64,000 nucleotides of DNA from Streptomyces sp. SS1-1 (GCF_008973465.1 NZ_WBXN01000004.1:496001-560000); one strand, 5' to 3'. Shown: positions 1 to 8,487, numbered from the stretch's first letter. Numbers and translations are program-made. Notes: generated by a model not told the origin, from the letters alone.

Positions 1-1
1 C

Positions 2-2992
2 GACGTCACCCGGCTCCTGGCCGAGCGCGGCGAGCAGGCCCTCGCCGTGAAGATCACGCCGATGCCGTACCCGGGCAGCCCCGGCGACAAGGGTCCGGCC
101 GGGCTGGCGTTCGTGGACGCCGGCGCCACCATGATGAACCGCAACTCGCCCACGTATCTGGCCGCTTCCGGCTGGGACTGGATGCCGGCGGTGCGCGACC
201 GGGCGGCCGGTCTGTGGAACCATGTGCGGCTGCGCTCGACCGGCGCGGCCGTCCTCGGCGACGTCCGTGTGGACACCCGGCTGCCCGAACTGCCCGACAC
301 CGGCACGGCCGAGCTGACGCTGGTCGTCCCGGTGCGCAACGCCGACTCCACCGCCCGCTCCGTCACCGTGCGGGCCGCCTTCGAGGGCGTGAAGCTGACC
401 CGGACGGTCACCGTCCCTGCGGGCAAGACGACCGACGTCGTGTTCAGCCCCGCCGACCACGCGCAACTGCGGCTGCGCAACCCCAAGTTGTGGTGGCCCA
501 ACGGCTACGGCGAGCCCGCCCTGCACGAGCTGACGCTCACCGCGACGGTCGGGGGCCGCGAGAGCGACCGGCGCACGACCCGGTTCGGCATCCGGCAGTT
601 CGGCTACGAGTACGACGTGCCGCTGACCTTCCAGTCGGGCAGCGACGCCTACGCCCAGACCGTGGAGTTCGCCCGGCAGAAGGCCCGCCATGTGCGGATC
701 CGGTGCCGGACCCGGGCCACCCAGTGGGGCTCGTCGATCTGGAACCTGTCGGTGATCGACAGCGCCTCCCCCGGAACCGACCTGGCCCTGCACCGGGACG
801 CCACCGCCTCGACCGTGGACGAGGACGCCCACAAGCCGGGCGATGTCACGGACGGCGACCCGAAGACGCGCTGGTCGTCGGCGTTCGATGACGACCAGTG
901 GATCGCGGTCGACCTGGGCGCCGAGTCGTCCTTCGACCGGGTCGTCGTCACCTGGGAGCAGGCGTACGCGAAGACGTACGACGTGCAGGTCTCCGACGAC
1001 GGCGACACCTGGCGCGACGCCGCCTCCGTCGACAACACCGCGACACCGCTGCCGTTCCGCGCCTCGGGCTCGGCCGCGCTGCAGAGCGTGGAGTTCGAGC
1101 CGCGCACCGCCCGCCACGTCCGGGTGCTGTGCCACAGCCGCGCCACCAGCTGGGGCGCCTCCATGTGGAGCCTGTCGGTGATCGACAGCGCCTCCCCCGG
1201 CACCGACCTGGCCCTGCGCAAGGAGGCCACCGCCTCCTCCGAGGAGGGTGGGGGCAGCCGGGCCGCCAACGCCGTGGACGGCGATCCCAACACCCGCTGG
1301 TCGTCGGCGTACGAGGACGAGCAGTCGATCCAGGTCGACCTGGGCGCGCCCGTGCGGTTCGACCGGGTGGTCATCCTGTGGGAGCAGGCGTACGCGAAGA
1401 CGTACACGGTCCAGGTCTCCGACGACGGCGAGCACTGGACGGACGTGCAGTCGGTCGACAACTCCACGGTGCCGTTGAAGATCAGCGTCAACGGCGTCCG
1501 GGTGTTCTGCCGGGGCGGCAACTGGGGCTGGGACGAGCTGCTGCGCCGGATGCCCGCCGAGCGGATCGACGCGGCCGTGCGCATGCACCGCGACATGAAC
1601 TTCACGATGATCCGCAACTGGCTGGGGTCGAGCAACCGTGAGGAGTTCTACGCCAGTTGCGACGAGCACGGCCTGCTGGTCTGGAACGACTTCCCCAACG
1701 CGTGGGCCATGGACCCGCCGGACCACGAGGCGTTCCTGAGCCTCGCCCAGGACACCGTGCGCCGCTACCGCTCGCACCCGAGCATCGTCGTGTGGTGCGG
1801 CGCCAACGAGGGGAATCCGCCCGGCCCGCTCGACGACGGGATGCGGGCGGCGGTCCGCGCGGAGGCGCCCGAGCTGCTGTACCAGAACAACTCGGCGGCC
1901 GGGATCGTCACGGGTGGCGGCCCCTACGGCTGGGTGGAGCCCGAGCGCTACTTCTCGGCGAGCACCTACGGCAGCGGTGACTTCGGCTTCCACACGGAGA
2001 TCGGTATGCCGGTGCTGCCGACGGCGGAGACGATGCGCCGGCTCGTGGGCGACGAACCGGAGTGGCCCGTCAAGGGCGCCTGGTACTACCACGACTGGAG
2101 CACGCGCGGGAACCAGGCGCCGCAGAACTACCGGGCGGCGATCGAGTCCCGGCTCGGTGAGGCGAAGGACCTCGACGACTTCTGCCGCAAGGCGCAGTTC
2201 GTCAACTACGAGAACTTCCGCGCCATGTTCGAGGCGTGGAACGCCCGGCTGTGGGACGACGCGAGCGCCCTGCTGCTGTGGATGTCGCACCCGGCCTGGT
2301 ACAGCACGGTGTGGCAGACGTACGACTACGACTTCGACGTCAACGGCGCCTACTACGGCGTCCGCAAGGCGAGCGAGGCCGTACACGTGCAGGCCGACCC
2401 GGTGAGCGGGCGGGTCCTCGCGGTCAACCACACGCCGCGCCGGATCACCGGCGCCATGGTCGTCGTCTCCCGCCACGACCTCTCAGGCCGCCGCCTCGGC
2501 ACCGAGCGGCGCGCGAAGGTGGACGTCGCCCCCTCCTCGACGGCGCCCGCCCTCACCGCCGGCTGGACGGACGACCTTCCCGACCTGCATCTGCTGCGGC
2601 TGCGGCTCCTGGACGCGCGCGGTGACCTGCTGGCCGAGAACACGTACTGGCGCTACCGCGAGCCCGCCCACCTGCGCGCCCTGAACGAGGTCGCCGAGAC
2701 CCGGGTGTCGGTGGAGGTCACCGGGACGGACCGCACGGGCGGGCGGCACGGGCTGACGGCCCGGCTGCGCAACCGTGGCACGACCGTGGCCGCCATGGTG
2801 CGGGTGTCCCTGCGGGACGGGAAGGGGGACCGGGTGCTGCCCACGCTGTACGGCGACAACTATCTGTGGCTGCTGCCCGGCGAGTCCCGGACGGTCACGC
2901 TCGACTGGCCCGCGGCCGCCCTCGGCTCCGGCCGGCCGGTGGTCCGGGTCGAGGGGTACAACGTCCCGGCGGCGACCGCGAGCGGACGATGA
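2..2992 (+). CDS. Glycoside hydrolase family 2 protein with discoidin insertion (5' end missing)
   Basis: The reading frame is open from the left edge, so the N-terminus lies outside the window. The order seen is the end of the GH2 sugar-binding domain, an Ig-like domain, two tandem discoidin (F5/8 C) units of about 142 codons (662-1087 and 1088-1477), the GH2 TIM barrel, and C-terminal beta domains. The likely acid/base is the Glu of GANEGN (codon 1808) and the nucleophile is the Glu of HTEIGM (codon 1997). The motifs resemble exo-beta-D-glucosaminidases and endo-beta-mannosidases; the exact substrate cannot be told. Discoidin modules usually bind carbohydrate, so the enzyme probably acts outside the cell, but no signal peptide is visible because the start is missing. 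Confidence 0.85.
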   Translation, partial: DVTRLLAERGEQALAVKITPMPYPGSPGDKGPAGLAFVDAGATMMNRNSPTYLAASGWDWMPAVRDRAAGLWNHVRLRSTGAAVLGDVRVDTRLPELPDTGTAELTLVVPVRNADSTARSVTVRAAFEGVKLTRTVTVPAGKTTDVVFSPADHAQLRLRNPKLWWPNGYGEPALHELTLTATVGGRESDRRTTRFGIRQFGYEYDVPLTFQSGSDAYAQTVEFARQKARHVRIRCRTRATQWGSSIWNLSVIDSASPGTDLALHRDATASTVDEDAHKPGDVTDGDPKTRWSSAFDDDQWIAVDLGAESSFDRVVVTWEQAYAKTYDVQVSDDGDTWRDAASVDNTATPLPFRASGSAALQSVEFEPRTARHVRVLCHSRATSWGASMWSLSVIDSASPGTDLALRKEATASSEEGGGSRAANAVDGDPNTRWSSAYEDEQSIQVDLGAPVRFDRVVILWEQAYAKTYTVQVSDDGEHWTDVQSVDNSTVPLKISVNGVRVFCRGGNWGWDELLRRMPAERIDAAVRMHRDMNFTMIRNWLGSSNREEFYASCDEHGLLVWNDFPNAWAMDPPDHEAFLSLAQDTVRRYRSHPSIVVWCGANEGNPPGPLDDGMRAAVRAEAPELLYQNNSAAGIVTGGGPYGWVEPERYFSASTYGSGDFGFHTEIGMPVLPTAETMRRLVGDEPEWPVKGAWYYHDWSTRGNQAPQNYRAAIESRLGEAKDLDDFCRKAQFVNYENFRAMFEAWNARLWDDASALLLWMSHPAWYSTVWQTYDYDFDVNGAYYGVRKASEAVHVQADPVSGRVLAVNHTPRRITGAMVVVSRHDLSGRRLGTERRAKVDVAPSSTAPALTAGWTDDLPDLHLLRLRLLDARGDLLAENTYWRYREPAHLRALNEVAETRVSVEVTGTDRTGGRHGLTARLRNRGTTVAAMVRVSLRDGKGDRVLPTLYGDNYLWLLPGESRTVTLDWPAAALGSGRPVVRVEGYNVPAATASGR

Positions 2993-3010
2993 ACGCGGAC
3001 GGCGGACGGC

Positions 3011-3033
3011 ATTCAGAAACGGTGTCGCTGAAT
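3011..3033. promoter_or_regulatory. Dyad operator shared with the 36.3 kb locus
   Basis: The site reads ATTCAG-N2-ACGGTG-N-CGCTGAAT, an inverted repeat with ATTCAG/CTGAAT arms, in the leader of the downstream aldo/keto reductase. The site at 36323-36345 is identical in 20 of 23 positions and also lies before an aldo/keto reductase. The shape suits a TetR- or MerR-type dimer; the regulator is not identified. Confidence 0.55.
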
Positions 3034-3137
3034 GCGATGAAAAGGATGCGTTGGACGCGAGAATCGGGCAGGAGCACAGTGAACAGGTCCCTCACCAGGA
3101 CCGGACGATCCCGACTGCACCTTGCGGAGACCATTCG

Positions 3138-4181
3138 ATGAACCACGTCGCCGACCCCGAGCGCTACGACGGCACCATGCGGTACCGGCGCACCGGGCGC
3201 TCAGGACTCGACCTGCCCGTGCTGTCACTGGGCTACTGGCACAACTTCGGTGACGACAAGCCCTTCGAGACGCAGCGCGAGATCGCGCTGCGCGCCTTCG
3301 ACCTGGGCATCACGCACCACGACCTCGCCAACAACTACGGCCCGCCCTACGGCTCCGCCGAGATCAACTTCGGCCGGCTGATGAAGCAGGACCTGGCGCC
3401 GTACCGGGACGAGCTGGTGATCTCCACCAAGGCCGGCTGGGACATGTGGCCCGGCCCCTACGGCCAGGGCGGCGGCTCCCGGAAGTACGTACTGGCCTCG
3501 CTCGACCAGTCGCTGCAGCGGATGGGGCTGGACTACGTCGACATCTTCTACTCCCACCGGCTCGACCCCAGCACCCCGCTGGAGGAGACGATGGGGGCGC
3601 TCGACACCGCCGTCCGCCAGGGCAAGGCCCTGTACGTCGGCATCTCCTCCTACGACGCCGAGCGCTCCCGGCAGGCCGCCGCGATCCTGCGGGACCTTGG
3701 CACGCCGTTGCTCATCCACCAGCCGTCGTACAACATGCTGAACCGCTGGATCGAGAACGAGGGGCTGCTGGACACCGCCGAGCAGGAGGGCTTCGGCGTC
3801 ATCGGCTTCACGGCGCTGGCCCAGGGGCTGCTGACGGGCCGGTACCTGGAGGGCGTGCCCGCCGGGTCGCGGGCCACGCAGGGCAAGTCGTTCGACCAGG
3901 GCTGGCTGTCCGAGGAGATGCGGGGCCGGCTGCGCGCATTGAACGACATCGCGGCCCGGCGCGGGCAGAGCCTCGCCCAGATGGCGCTCGCCTGGGCGCT
4001 GCGCGACCCGAGGGTGACCTCGCTGGTGATCGGCGCCTCGCGCACCGAGCAGCTGGAGCAGAACGTGGCCGCGCTGGAGAACCCCGACTTCACGGCCGAG
4101 GAGCTGGCCGAGATCGACAAGTACGCCACCGACGGCGGCGTCGACCTGTGGCGGGAGGCCAGGACCGGCCAGATGGGCTGA
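3138..4181 (+). CDS. Aldo/keto reductase, L-glyceraldehyde-3-phosphate reductase (YghZ/MgrA) type
   Basis: A 347-residue soluble NADPH-dependent carbonyl reductase. The start is ATG 3138 with GGAGA seven bases upstream. The AKR catalytic tetrad is D62, Y67, K98 (STKAG) and H140 (YSHR). The SRKYVLASLDQSLQRMGLDY block and the early NYGPPYGSAE block match the YghZ/AKR14 subgroup, which reduces L-glyceraldehyde 3-phosphate and other aldehydes. The gene stands alone between the GH2 gene and the protease, with a dyad operator before it and a strong terminator after it. The family call is firm; the substrate is inferred. Confidence 0.9.
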   Translation: MNHVADPERYDGTMRYRRTGRSGLDLPVLSLGYWHNFGDDKPFETQREIALRAFDLGITHHDLANNYGPPYGSAEINFGRLMKQDLAPYRDELVISTKAGWDMWPGPYGQGGGSRKYVLASLDQSLQRMGLDYVDIFYSHRLDPSTPLEETMGALDTAVRQGKALYVGISSYDAERSRQAAAILRDLGTPLLIHQPSYNMLNRWIENEGLLDTAEQEGFGVIGFTALAQGLLTGRYLEGVPAGSRATQGKSFDQGWLSEEMRGRLRALNDIAARRGQSLAQMALAWALRDPRVTSLVIGASRTEQLEQNVAALENPDFTAEELAEIDKYATDGGVDLWREARTGQMG

Positions 4182-4211
4182 CGCACACGCCACACGCCCC
4201 ACGCCGTACGG

Positions 4212-4254
4212 CGGCACCGCGCGCACTCCGGAAGTCCGGGTGCGCGCGGTGCCG
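4212..4254 (+). terminator. Strong hairpin terminator after the aldo/keto reductase
   Basis: A perfect 15-base stem (4212-4226 with 4240-4254) closes a 13-base loop, 30 bases after the stop codon. There is no T run, as is usual for Streptomyces. Confidence 0.75.
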
Positions 4255-4329
4255 TTCGCGCGCCCGCACCACCTTCCGCGCATGGTATGGACCTGACAGG
4301 CTGCCCTGGCTATGCTCGGCCCGACCCGA

Positions 4330-4343
4330 TGAGAGCGCTCTCA
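4330..4343. promoter_or_regulatory. LacI-type palindromic operator before the secreted protease
   Basis: A perfect 14-base palindrome, TGAGAGCGCTCTCA, 52 bases before the protease start. It differs from the known CebR operator (TGGGAGCGCTCCCA) by one base per arm. The 12-base core recurs at 40429-40440 before the GH64 glucanase. Control by a LacI-family sugar-responsive repressor is inferred. Confidence 0.6.
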
Positions 4344-4394
4344 GCTTGCGGTTGTTCCACCCCCACCTTGCTGGAACGACGAAGGGCAACTCCC

Positions 4395-5567
4395 TTGAGA
4401 CGCAGCAGACTCACCTATGCCTGTCTCTCCGCGCTCCTGGTGCTCGGCGGCTGGAGCGCGGCCGGCACCGGACAGGCCACCGCGGACGACTCCCCCACCA
4501 CGGCGGACCGCGCACCCGCCGCCGCCTCGGCCTCCGCCGGACTGCTCCAAGCCATGCAGCGCGACCTCGGCCTGACGAAGGAACGGGCGGAGGCACGGCT
4601 CGCCGCCGAGCGCACGGCGACGGCCGTCGAGCCGACGGCACGTGAGGCGGCCGGATCCGCGTACGGCGGCTCGTGGTTCGACGCGCGCGGCGAACGGCTC
4701 ACGGTCGGCCTCACGGCGGACGCCTCCCCCGCCACCGTGCGCCGCGTCGAGGCGACCGGCGCCGCCGTCCGGACCGTGGAGCACACCGCACGGGAACTGG
4801 ACACCGCCAAGGCCCGCATCGACCGCATCGACGCCCCGGCCGGGGTGAGCAGCTGGCACGTCGACCCGGCGGCCGGCACCGTCGTCGTGAACGTCGTCAA
4901 GGGCGAGCGCGCCGACAACGATGTCCGGCGCTTCGTGTCCCGTGCCCGCGCCGCCGGTCCGGTCACCGTCCGCACGGTCGCGTCCGCGCCCACCACCTTC
5001 GCGGCGGGCACCGTCGGGGGCGACCCGTACTACACGGGCAACGTCCGCTGCTCCATAGGCTTCTCGGTGCACGGCGGCTTCGTCACCGCGGGGCACTGCG
5101 GTCAGCCGGGCGCAGGCGTCCGGGGCTGGGACGGCAGCTACATCGGCACCTTCCAGGGCTCCTCGTTCCCGGACAACGACTACGCCTGGGTCAGCGTCGG
5201 CAGCGGCTGGTGGACCGTGCCGGTCGTGCTCGGCTGGGGCACGGTGTCGGACCAGTTGGTGCGGGGGTCGGGCGAGGCACCCGTCGGCGCCTCCGTCTGC
5301 CGCTCCGGCTCCACGACGCACTGGCACTGCGGCACGGTGCTGGCCAAGAACGAGACGGTCAACTACAGCCAGGGCGCGGTGCACCAGATGACGAAGACCA
5401 GCGTCTGCGCCGAACCCGGCGACTCCGGCGGCTCCTTCATCAGCGGCGACCAGGCCCAGGGCGTCACCTCGGGCGGCTGGGGCAACTGCTCCAGCGGCGG
5501 TGAGACCTGGTTCCAGCCGGTCAACGAGATCCTGGGCCGCTACGGCCTGACCCTGCACACCGCCTGA
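4395..5567 (+). CDS. Secreted alpha-lytic/streptogrisin-type serine protease (S1E) with propeptide
   Basis: 390 residues from a TTG start at 4395, chosen because the signal peptide begins there (LRRSRLTYAC then a hydrophobic stretch to about residue 30) and GAAGG lies nine bases upstream. A propeptide of about 160 residues follows, typical of alpha-lytic proteases, which need it to fold. The mature domain begins near TFAAGTVGGD and carries the triad H234 (TAGHCG), D262 (DNDYA) and S344 (GDSGGS), with paired cysteines. It is probably a broad-specificity extracellular endopeptidase. A LacI-type palindrome lies in its promoter region, which is unusual for a protease and suggests co-control with polysaccharide use. 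Confidence 0.93.
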   Translation: MRRSRLTYACLSALLVLGGWSAAGTGQATADDSPTTADRAPAAASASAGLLQAMQRDLGLTKERAEARLAAERTATAVEPTAREAAGSAYGGSWFDARGERLTVGLTADASPATVRRVEATGAAVRTVEHTARELDTAKARIDRIDAPAGVSSWHVDPAAGTVVVNVVKGERADNDVRRFVSRARAAGPVTVRTVASAPTTFAAGTVGGDPYYTGNVRCSIGFSVHGGFVTAGHCGQPGAGVRGWDGSYIGTFQGSSFPDNDYAWVSVGSGWWTVPVVLGWGTVSDQLVRGSGEAPVGASVCRSGSTTHWHCGTVLAKNETVNYSQGAVHQMTKTSVCAEPGDSGGSFISGDQAQGVTSGGWGNCSSGGETWFQPVNEILGRYGLTLHTA

Positions 5568-5588
5568 CCCCGCACACCACCTGATCCA

Positions 5589-5628
5589 GGTCCCGTGCCC
5601 GGCCCCGGCTCCGGCCGGGCACGGGACC
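5589..5628 (+). terminator. Perfect 16-bp stem terminator after the protease
   Basis: Arms 5589-5604 and 5613-5628 are perfectly complementary with an 8-base loop, 21 bases after the protease stop. Confidence 0.8.
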
Positions 5629-5661
5629 TTCTCCTGTCCTGGAACCATCGGAGTGCACAGC

Positions 5662-5715
5662 GGAGTGAGTGCTCACTCATTGACGGAGTGAGCACTCACT
5701 CCGTAGGCTGTCCCC
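5662..5715 (+). promoter_or_regulatory. Self-regulated promoter with TetR-type double operator, leaderless start
   Basis: Two 17-base arms (5662-5678 and 5686-5702) are perfect reverse complements; each arm is itself nearly palindromic. TTGACG (5680-5685) lies between the arms and TAGGCT (5704-5709) follows at an 18-base spacing, so the second arm fills the whole -35/-10 spacer. The predicted transcript starts at the ATG (5716), six bases after the -10 box. A bound repressor would block RNA polymerase directly. Confidence 0.75.
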
Positions 5716-6324
5716 ATGACTCCCACCGAGAAGCAGACCGCCCGTCGCCGCGCGCCCGCCATGTCGCCGGAGCAGCGCCGCGAGATGATCGTCCGGACCG
5801 CCATCCCCCTGATCGCCGAGTACGGCTCCGCGGTGACGACCGCGAAGATCGCCCGCGCCGCGGGCATCGGAGAGGGCACGATCTTCCGGGTCTTCGCCGA
5901 CAAGGAGGAACTGATCCAGGCCTGTGTCGCCGAGGCGCTCTCCCCCGACCACGCGATCCGCGAACTCGACGCGATCGACATGACCCAGCCGCTCGCCGGC
6001 CGGCTCGCCGAGGCGGCCGAGGCGCTGCAGGCGCACCTCGCCAGGATGGGCGCCGTGATGGGCTCGCTGGGGCATCGCGGCGGCAAGCACCCCGGGACCG
6101 TGCGCGGCGCCGGCCGCCAGGAGTCGACGGCCCGCCTCCGCGCGGCCCTCGCCGACCTGCTGGAGCCCGACCGCGCCACGCTGCGCCGGCCGCCGGAGCA
6201 GATCGCGGCCCTGTTCTTCGGCCTGCTGTTCACCCAGCCCCGCACGGACGACGAGCCCGACCTGACGCCGAGTGAACTGGTGGACGTCTTCCTGCACGGA
6301 GCCGTCGCGGGTGAGGGCCGGTGA
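5716..6324 (+). CDS. TetR/AcrR family transcriptional regulator
   Basis: A 202-residue one-component repressor. The N-terminal helix-turn-helix spans about residues 15-65 (RREMIVRTAIPLIAEYG, then TTAKIARAAGIGEGTIFRVFADKEEL), followed by an all-helical ligand-binding domain of no recognised specificity. The ATG appears to be the transcription start, because TAGGCT ends six bases before it and no ribosome-binding site is present. The large inverted repeat over its own promoter suggests autorepression. It overlaps the next gene by four bases (GTGA), so that small membrane protein is its likely operon partner and possible target. Confidence 0.9.
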   Translation: MTPTEKQTARRRAPAMSPEQRREMIVRTAIPLIAEYGSAVTTAKIARAAGIGEGTIFRVFADKEELIQACVAEALSPDHAIRELDAIDMTQPLAGRLAEAAEALQAHLARMGAVMGSLGHRGGKHPGTVRGAGRQESTARLRAALADLLEPDRATLRRPPEQIAALFFGLLFTQPRTDDEPDLTPSELVDVFLHGAVAGEGR

Positions 6325-6734
6325 CGCGGCGCGGAAGGCGTGCCACGGCGTGCGCGGCGGCGGTCGCCGCTCCCCTCCTTGTCCTGCTGGTCACCGACCC
6401 CCTCCTGGGCCACCGGCTGAGGATCACGGACGGAGACCAGGTCCTCGACCTGGGCGCGGGCCCCGTGGCCGCCGTGGCGCTGCTCGCCTCGCTCGCCGGC
6501 TGGGCTCTGCTGGCCGCCCTGGAACGGTTCGGCGTACGGCGGGCCCGTGCCGTCTGGACGGGGGTGGCCGCCGCCGTACTGGCCGTCAGCTTCCTGCCGT
6601 TGACCGGCGACGGCATGGACGGCGGCACCCGCGCGGCCCTCGCCCTGATGCACGCGGCGGTCGCGGCGGTGCTGATCCCGGGGCTGACCGGGCGGGGCGC
6701 GGACGTCGAAGTGCGGGCCCTCGAAGCCCGGTGA
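6321..6734 (+). CDS. Small four-helix membrane protein (DUF6069-like)
   Basis: 137 residues with about four hydrophobic segments (roughly residues 10-27, 46-64, 78-96 and 106-123). It starts at GTG 6321, overlapping the TetR stop, so translation is probably coupled. The arrangement and spacing of segments resemble the DUF6069 family, which has no known function. Being second in the TetR operon, it may be the membrane component whose level the regulator controls. It ends six bases before the convergent LysR gene. Confidence 0.75.
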   Translation: MTRRGRRATACAAAVAAPLLVLLVTDPLLGHRLRITDGDQVLDLGAGPVAAVALLASLAGWALLAALERFGVRRARAVWTGVAAAVLAVSFLPLTGDGMDGGTRAALALMHAAVAAVLIPGLTGRGADVEVRALEAR

Positions 6735-6740
6735 CGAGGG

Positions 6741-7622
6741 TCAGGACGCGCTGAACGCCCGCTCGGCGTGGGTGAGGAAGGCCCGCGCCGCCGGGCTCCG
6801 GGCCGGCCGCCAGATCAGGGCGAGCAGCGCCGGTGTCTCGACGTCGGCCAGGGTGCGGGCGGTGAGGACGCCGTCGTGGCTCTCCGCCATCGAGGCGCTG
6901 AGGACGGCGACGCCGAGCCCCCGTGCGGCGAGGTCGGCGAGGGCGTCGGCGGCACTGGCCTGGAGTGCGATCGTGGGCCGCAGTCCGCGCGCCGCGCACG
7001 CCTGGTCGAACACCGCGCGCAGGCCGGTGCCGGGCGGCATGCACACGATCGGGTGGTCCATCAGATCACGCAGGACGACCCGGCGCCGCCGCGCCAGCGG
7101 GTGCCCCGGCGGCACCGCCGCGACCAGCCGTTCGCTGATGACCGTGAGGGCGTCCAGTCCCTCGGGGGTGTCGGCGGCGGCGCCGATCAGCGCGGCGTCC
7201 AGGGTGCCGTGCCGCACCCCTTCGGTGAGCCGGTCGGAGCTGTCCTCCAACAGGGCGAGTTCCACACCGGGATGTGCCTGGTGGAAGGCGGCCAGGGCGT
7301 CGAAGAGCGGCGGCAGCGTGCAGCCGATGACCATGCCGACGGTGAGCCGGCCCCGGATCAGGCCGGTGACCTCGCCGGTGGCCTGGCCGACCGCGCCGGC
7401 CGCGGCGAGCGCCGCGCGGGCGTGCTCCAGGGCGGCCTTCCCGGCGACGGTGAGGGTCACGGTCCGCGCCGACCGGTCGAACAGCTCGGCGCCCAGCTCC
7501 CGTTCGAGCTGGCGGATCTGGGCGCTGACCCCGGACTGGCTGATGTGCACCCGCTCGGCGGCGCGGGTGAAGCTCCGCTCGTCGGCCACCGCAACGAAGT
7601 ACTCCAGCTGCCTCAGCTCCAT
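6741..7622 (-). CDS. LysR family transcriptional regulator
   Basis: 293 residues. The N-terminal winged helix (MELRQLEYFVAVADERSFTRAAERVHISQSGVSAQI) is textbook LysR and is followed by a linker helix and a periplasmic-binding-type effector domain from about residue 90. The gene is transcribed away from the NTF2-like gene at 7728, and an ATC-N9-GAT box lies between them. It therefore probably controls that neighbour and itself. The effector is not known. Confidence 0.93.
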   Translation of the reverse strand: MELRQLEYFVAVADERSFTRAAERVHISQSGVSAQIRQLERELGAELFDRSARTVTLTVAGKAALEHARAALAAAGAVGQATGEVTGLIRGRLTVGMVIGCTLPPLFDALAAFHQAHPGVELALLEDSSDRLTEGVRHGTLDAALIGAAADTPEGLDALTVISERLVAAVPPGHPLARRRRVVLRDLMDHPIVCMPPGTGLRAVFDQACAARGLRPTIALQASAADALADLAARGLGVAVLSASMAESHDGVLTARTLADVETPALLALIWRPARSPAARAFLTHAERAFSAS

Positions 7623-7647
7623 GACTGCGGATTCTAGGAGCCAGAAG

Positions 7648-7662
7648 ATCCATCTGTTGGAT
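7648..7662. promoter_or_regulatory. LysR-type operator (ATC-N9-GAT) in the divergent promoter
   Basis: ATCCATCTGTTGGAT is an ATCCA-N5-TGGAT inverted repeat and fits the T-N11-A rule for LysR sites. Flanking CCAGA and TCTGG extend the dyad with a one-base offset. Confidence 0.6.
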
Positions 7663-7727
7663 TTCTGGAGGTGAGGTGGTCAGGCTGGAAGCCGGAGAGA
7701 CGTCACGTCGGCCCCAGGGAGGACACC

Positions 7728-8093
7728 GTGCCGGAGTACGAGAAGGCCATGCGGCCCGAGGACATCACACGCCTGTTCGTCGAGCGGTCCAACGCCGGGG
7801 ACGCGGCCGGGGTCGCCGCGCTCTACGAGGAGGACGCGGTGCTGGCCTATCCGCCGGGCGAGCGGACGGTGGGGCGGGAGGCGATCCGCGCGCTGTGGGA
7901 GAAGGTGCTGGCGAACCGTCCCCGCTTCGAGCCGGAGACACCGCTGCCGACCCTGGTCAGCGGGGACATCGCGCTCACCTCGACCCCGCCGAAGGACGGC
8001 TCCGGCGCGCGGGCGCAGGTGGTGCGGCGTCAGCCCGACGGCAGCTGGCTGCGGGTTCTCGACCAGCCGGAATTCGTCGCACCGGCCCGCTGA
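7728..8093 (+). CDS. NTF2-like (SnoaL/DUF4440-type) small protein
   Basis: 121 residues from GTG 7728, with AGGGAGG five bases upstream. The pattern of an N-terminal helix (ITRLFVERSNAGDAAGVAALYEEDAVLAYPPG), REAIRALWEK, then curved sheet ending VVRRQPDGSWLRVLDQP is that of a cone-shaped NTF2-like fold. Members are small-molecule isomerases, hydrolases or binding proteins, and the sequence does not tell which. It is divergent from the LysR gene and is its likely target. Confidence 0.8.
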   Translation: MPEYEKAMRPEDITRLFVERSNAGDAAGVAALYEEDAVLAYPPGERTVGREAIRALWEKVLANRPRFEPETPLPTLVSGDIALTSTPPKDGSGARAQVVRRQPDGSWLRVLDQPEFVAPAR

Positions 8094-8151
8094 GCGCCGC
8101 CGCGCAGCACGCCGGACCGCGCCCGGCATCGCCGTGCGGCAGGATGGGGGC

Positions 8152-8481
8152 ATGAGCGTCGTCAAGATCAACGTGTTGACCGTCCCGGCGGAGCAGCGGG
8201 AGGTGCTGGAGAAGCGGTTCGCCTCGCGGGCGCACACCGTGGAGAACTCCGACGGGTTCGAGTGGTTCGAGCTGCTGCGACCGGTCGAGGGCACCGACAG
8301 CTACCTCGTGTACACGCGCTGGCGGGACGAGGAGTCCTTCCAGACGTGGATGGAGGGCCCGATGAAGGCCGCCCACCAGGGCGGCGGCCAGGAGGGCGGC
8401 GAGCGTCCGAAGCCGGCGGCGGCCGGTTCGACGCTGTGGTCGTTCGAGGTCGTGCAGCAGGCCGCGCCCAAGGGCGCGTGA
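8152..8481 (+). CDS. Antibiotic biosynthesis monooxygenase (ABM/IsdG-like) domain protein
   Basis: 109 residues, ATG 8152. A single dimeric ferredoxin-like ABM domain (MSVVKINVLTVP, then FEWFELLRPVEGTDSYLVYTRWRDEESFQTWMEG) resembles MhuD/HmoB heme-degrading proteins and cofactor-free monooxygenases. The Phe/Trp-rich centre (FEWFELLR) is typical. Heme-binding histidines cannot be assigned with confidence, so heme breakdown is only one possibility. It converges on the DUF817 gene with a shared terminator. Confidence 0.8.
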   Translation: MSVVKINVLTVPAEQREVLEKRFASRAHTVENSDGFEWFELLRPVEGTDSYLVYTRWRDEESFQTWMEGPMKAAHQGGGQEGGERPKPAAAGSTLWSFEVVQQAAPKGA

Positions 8482-8487
8482 GGCGGC

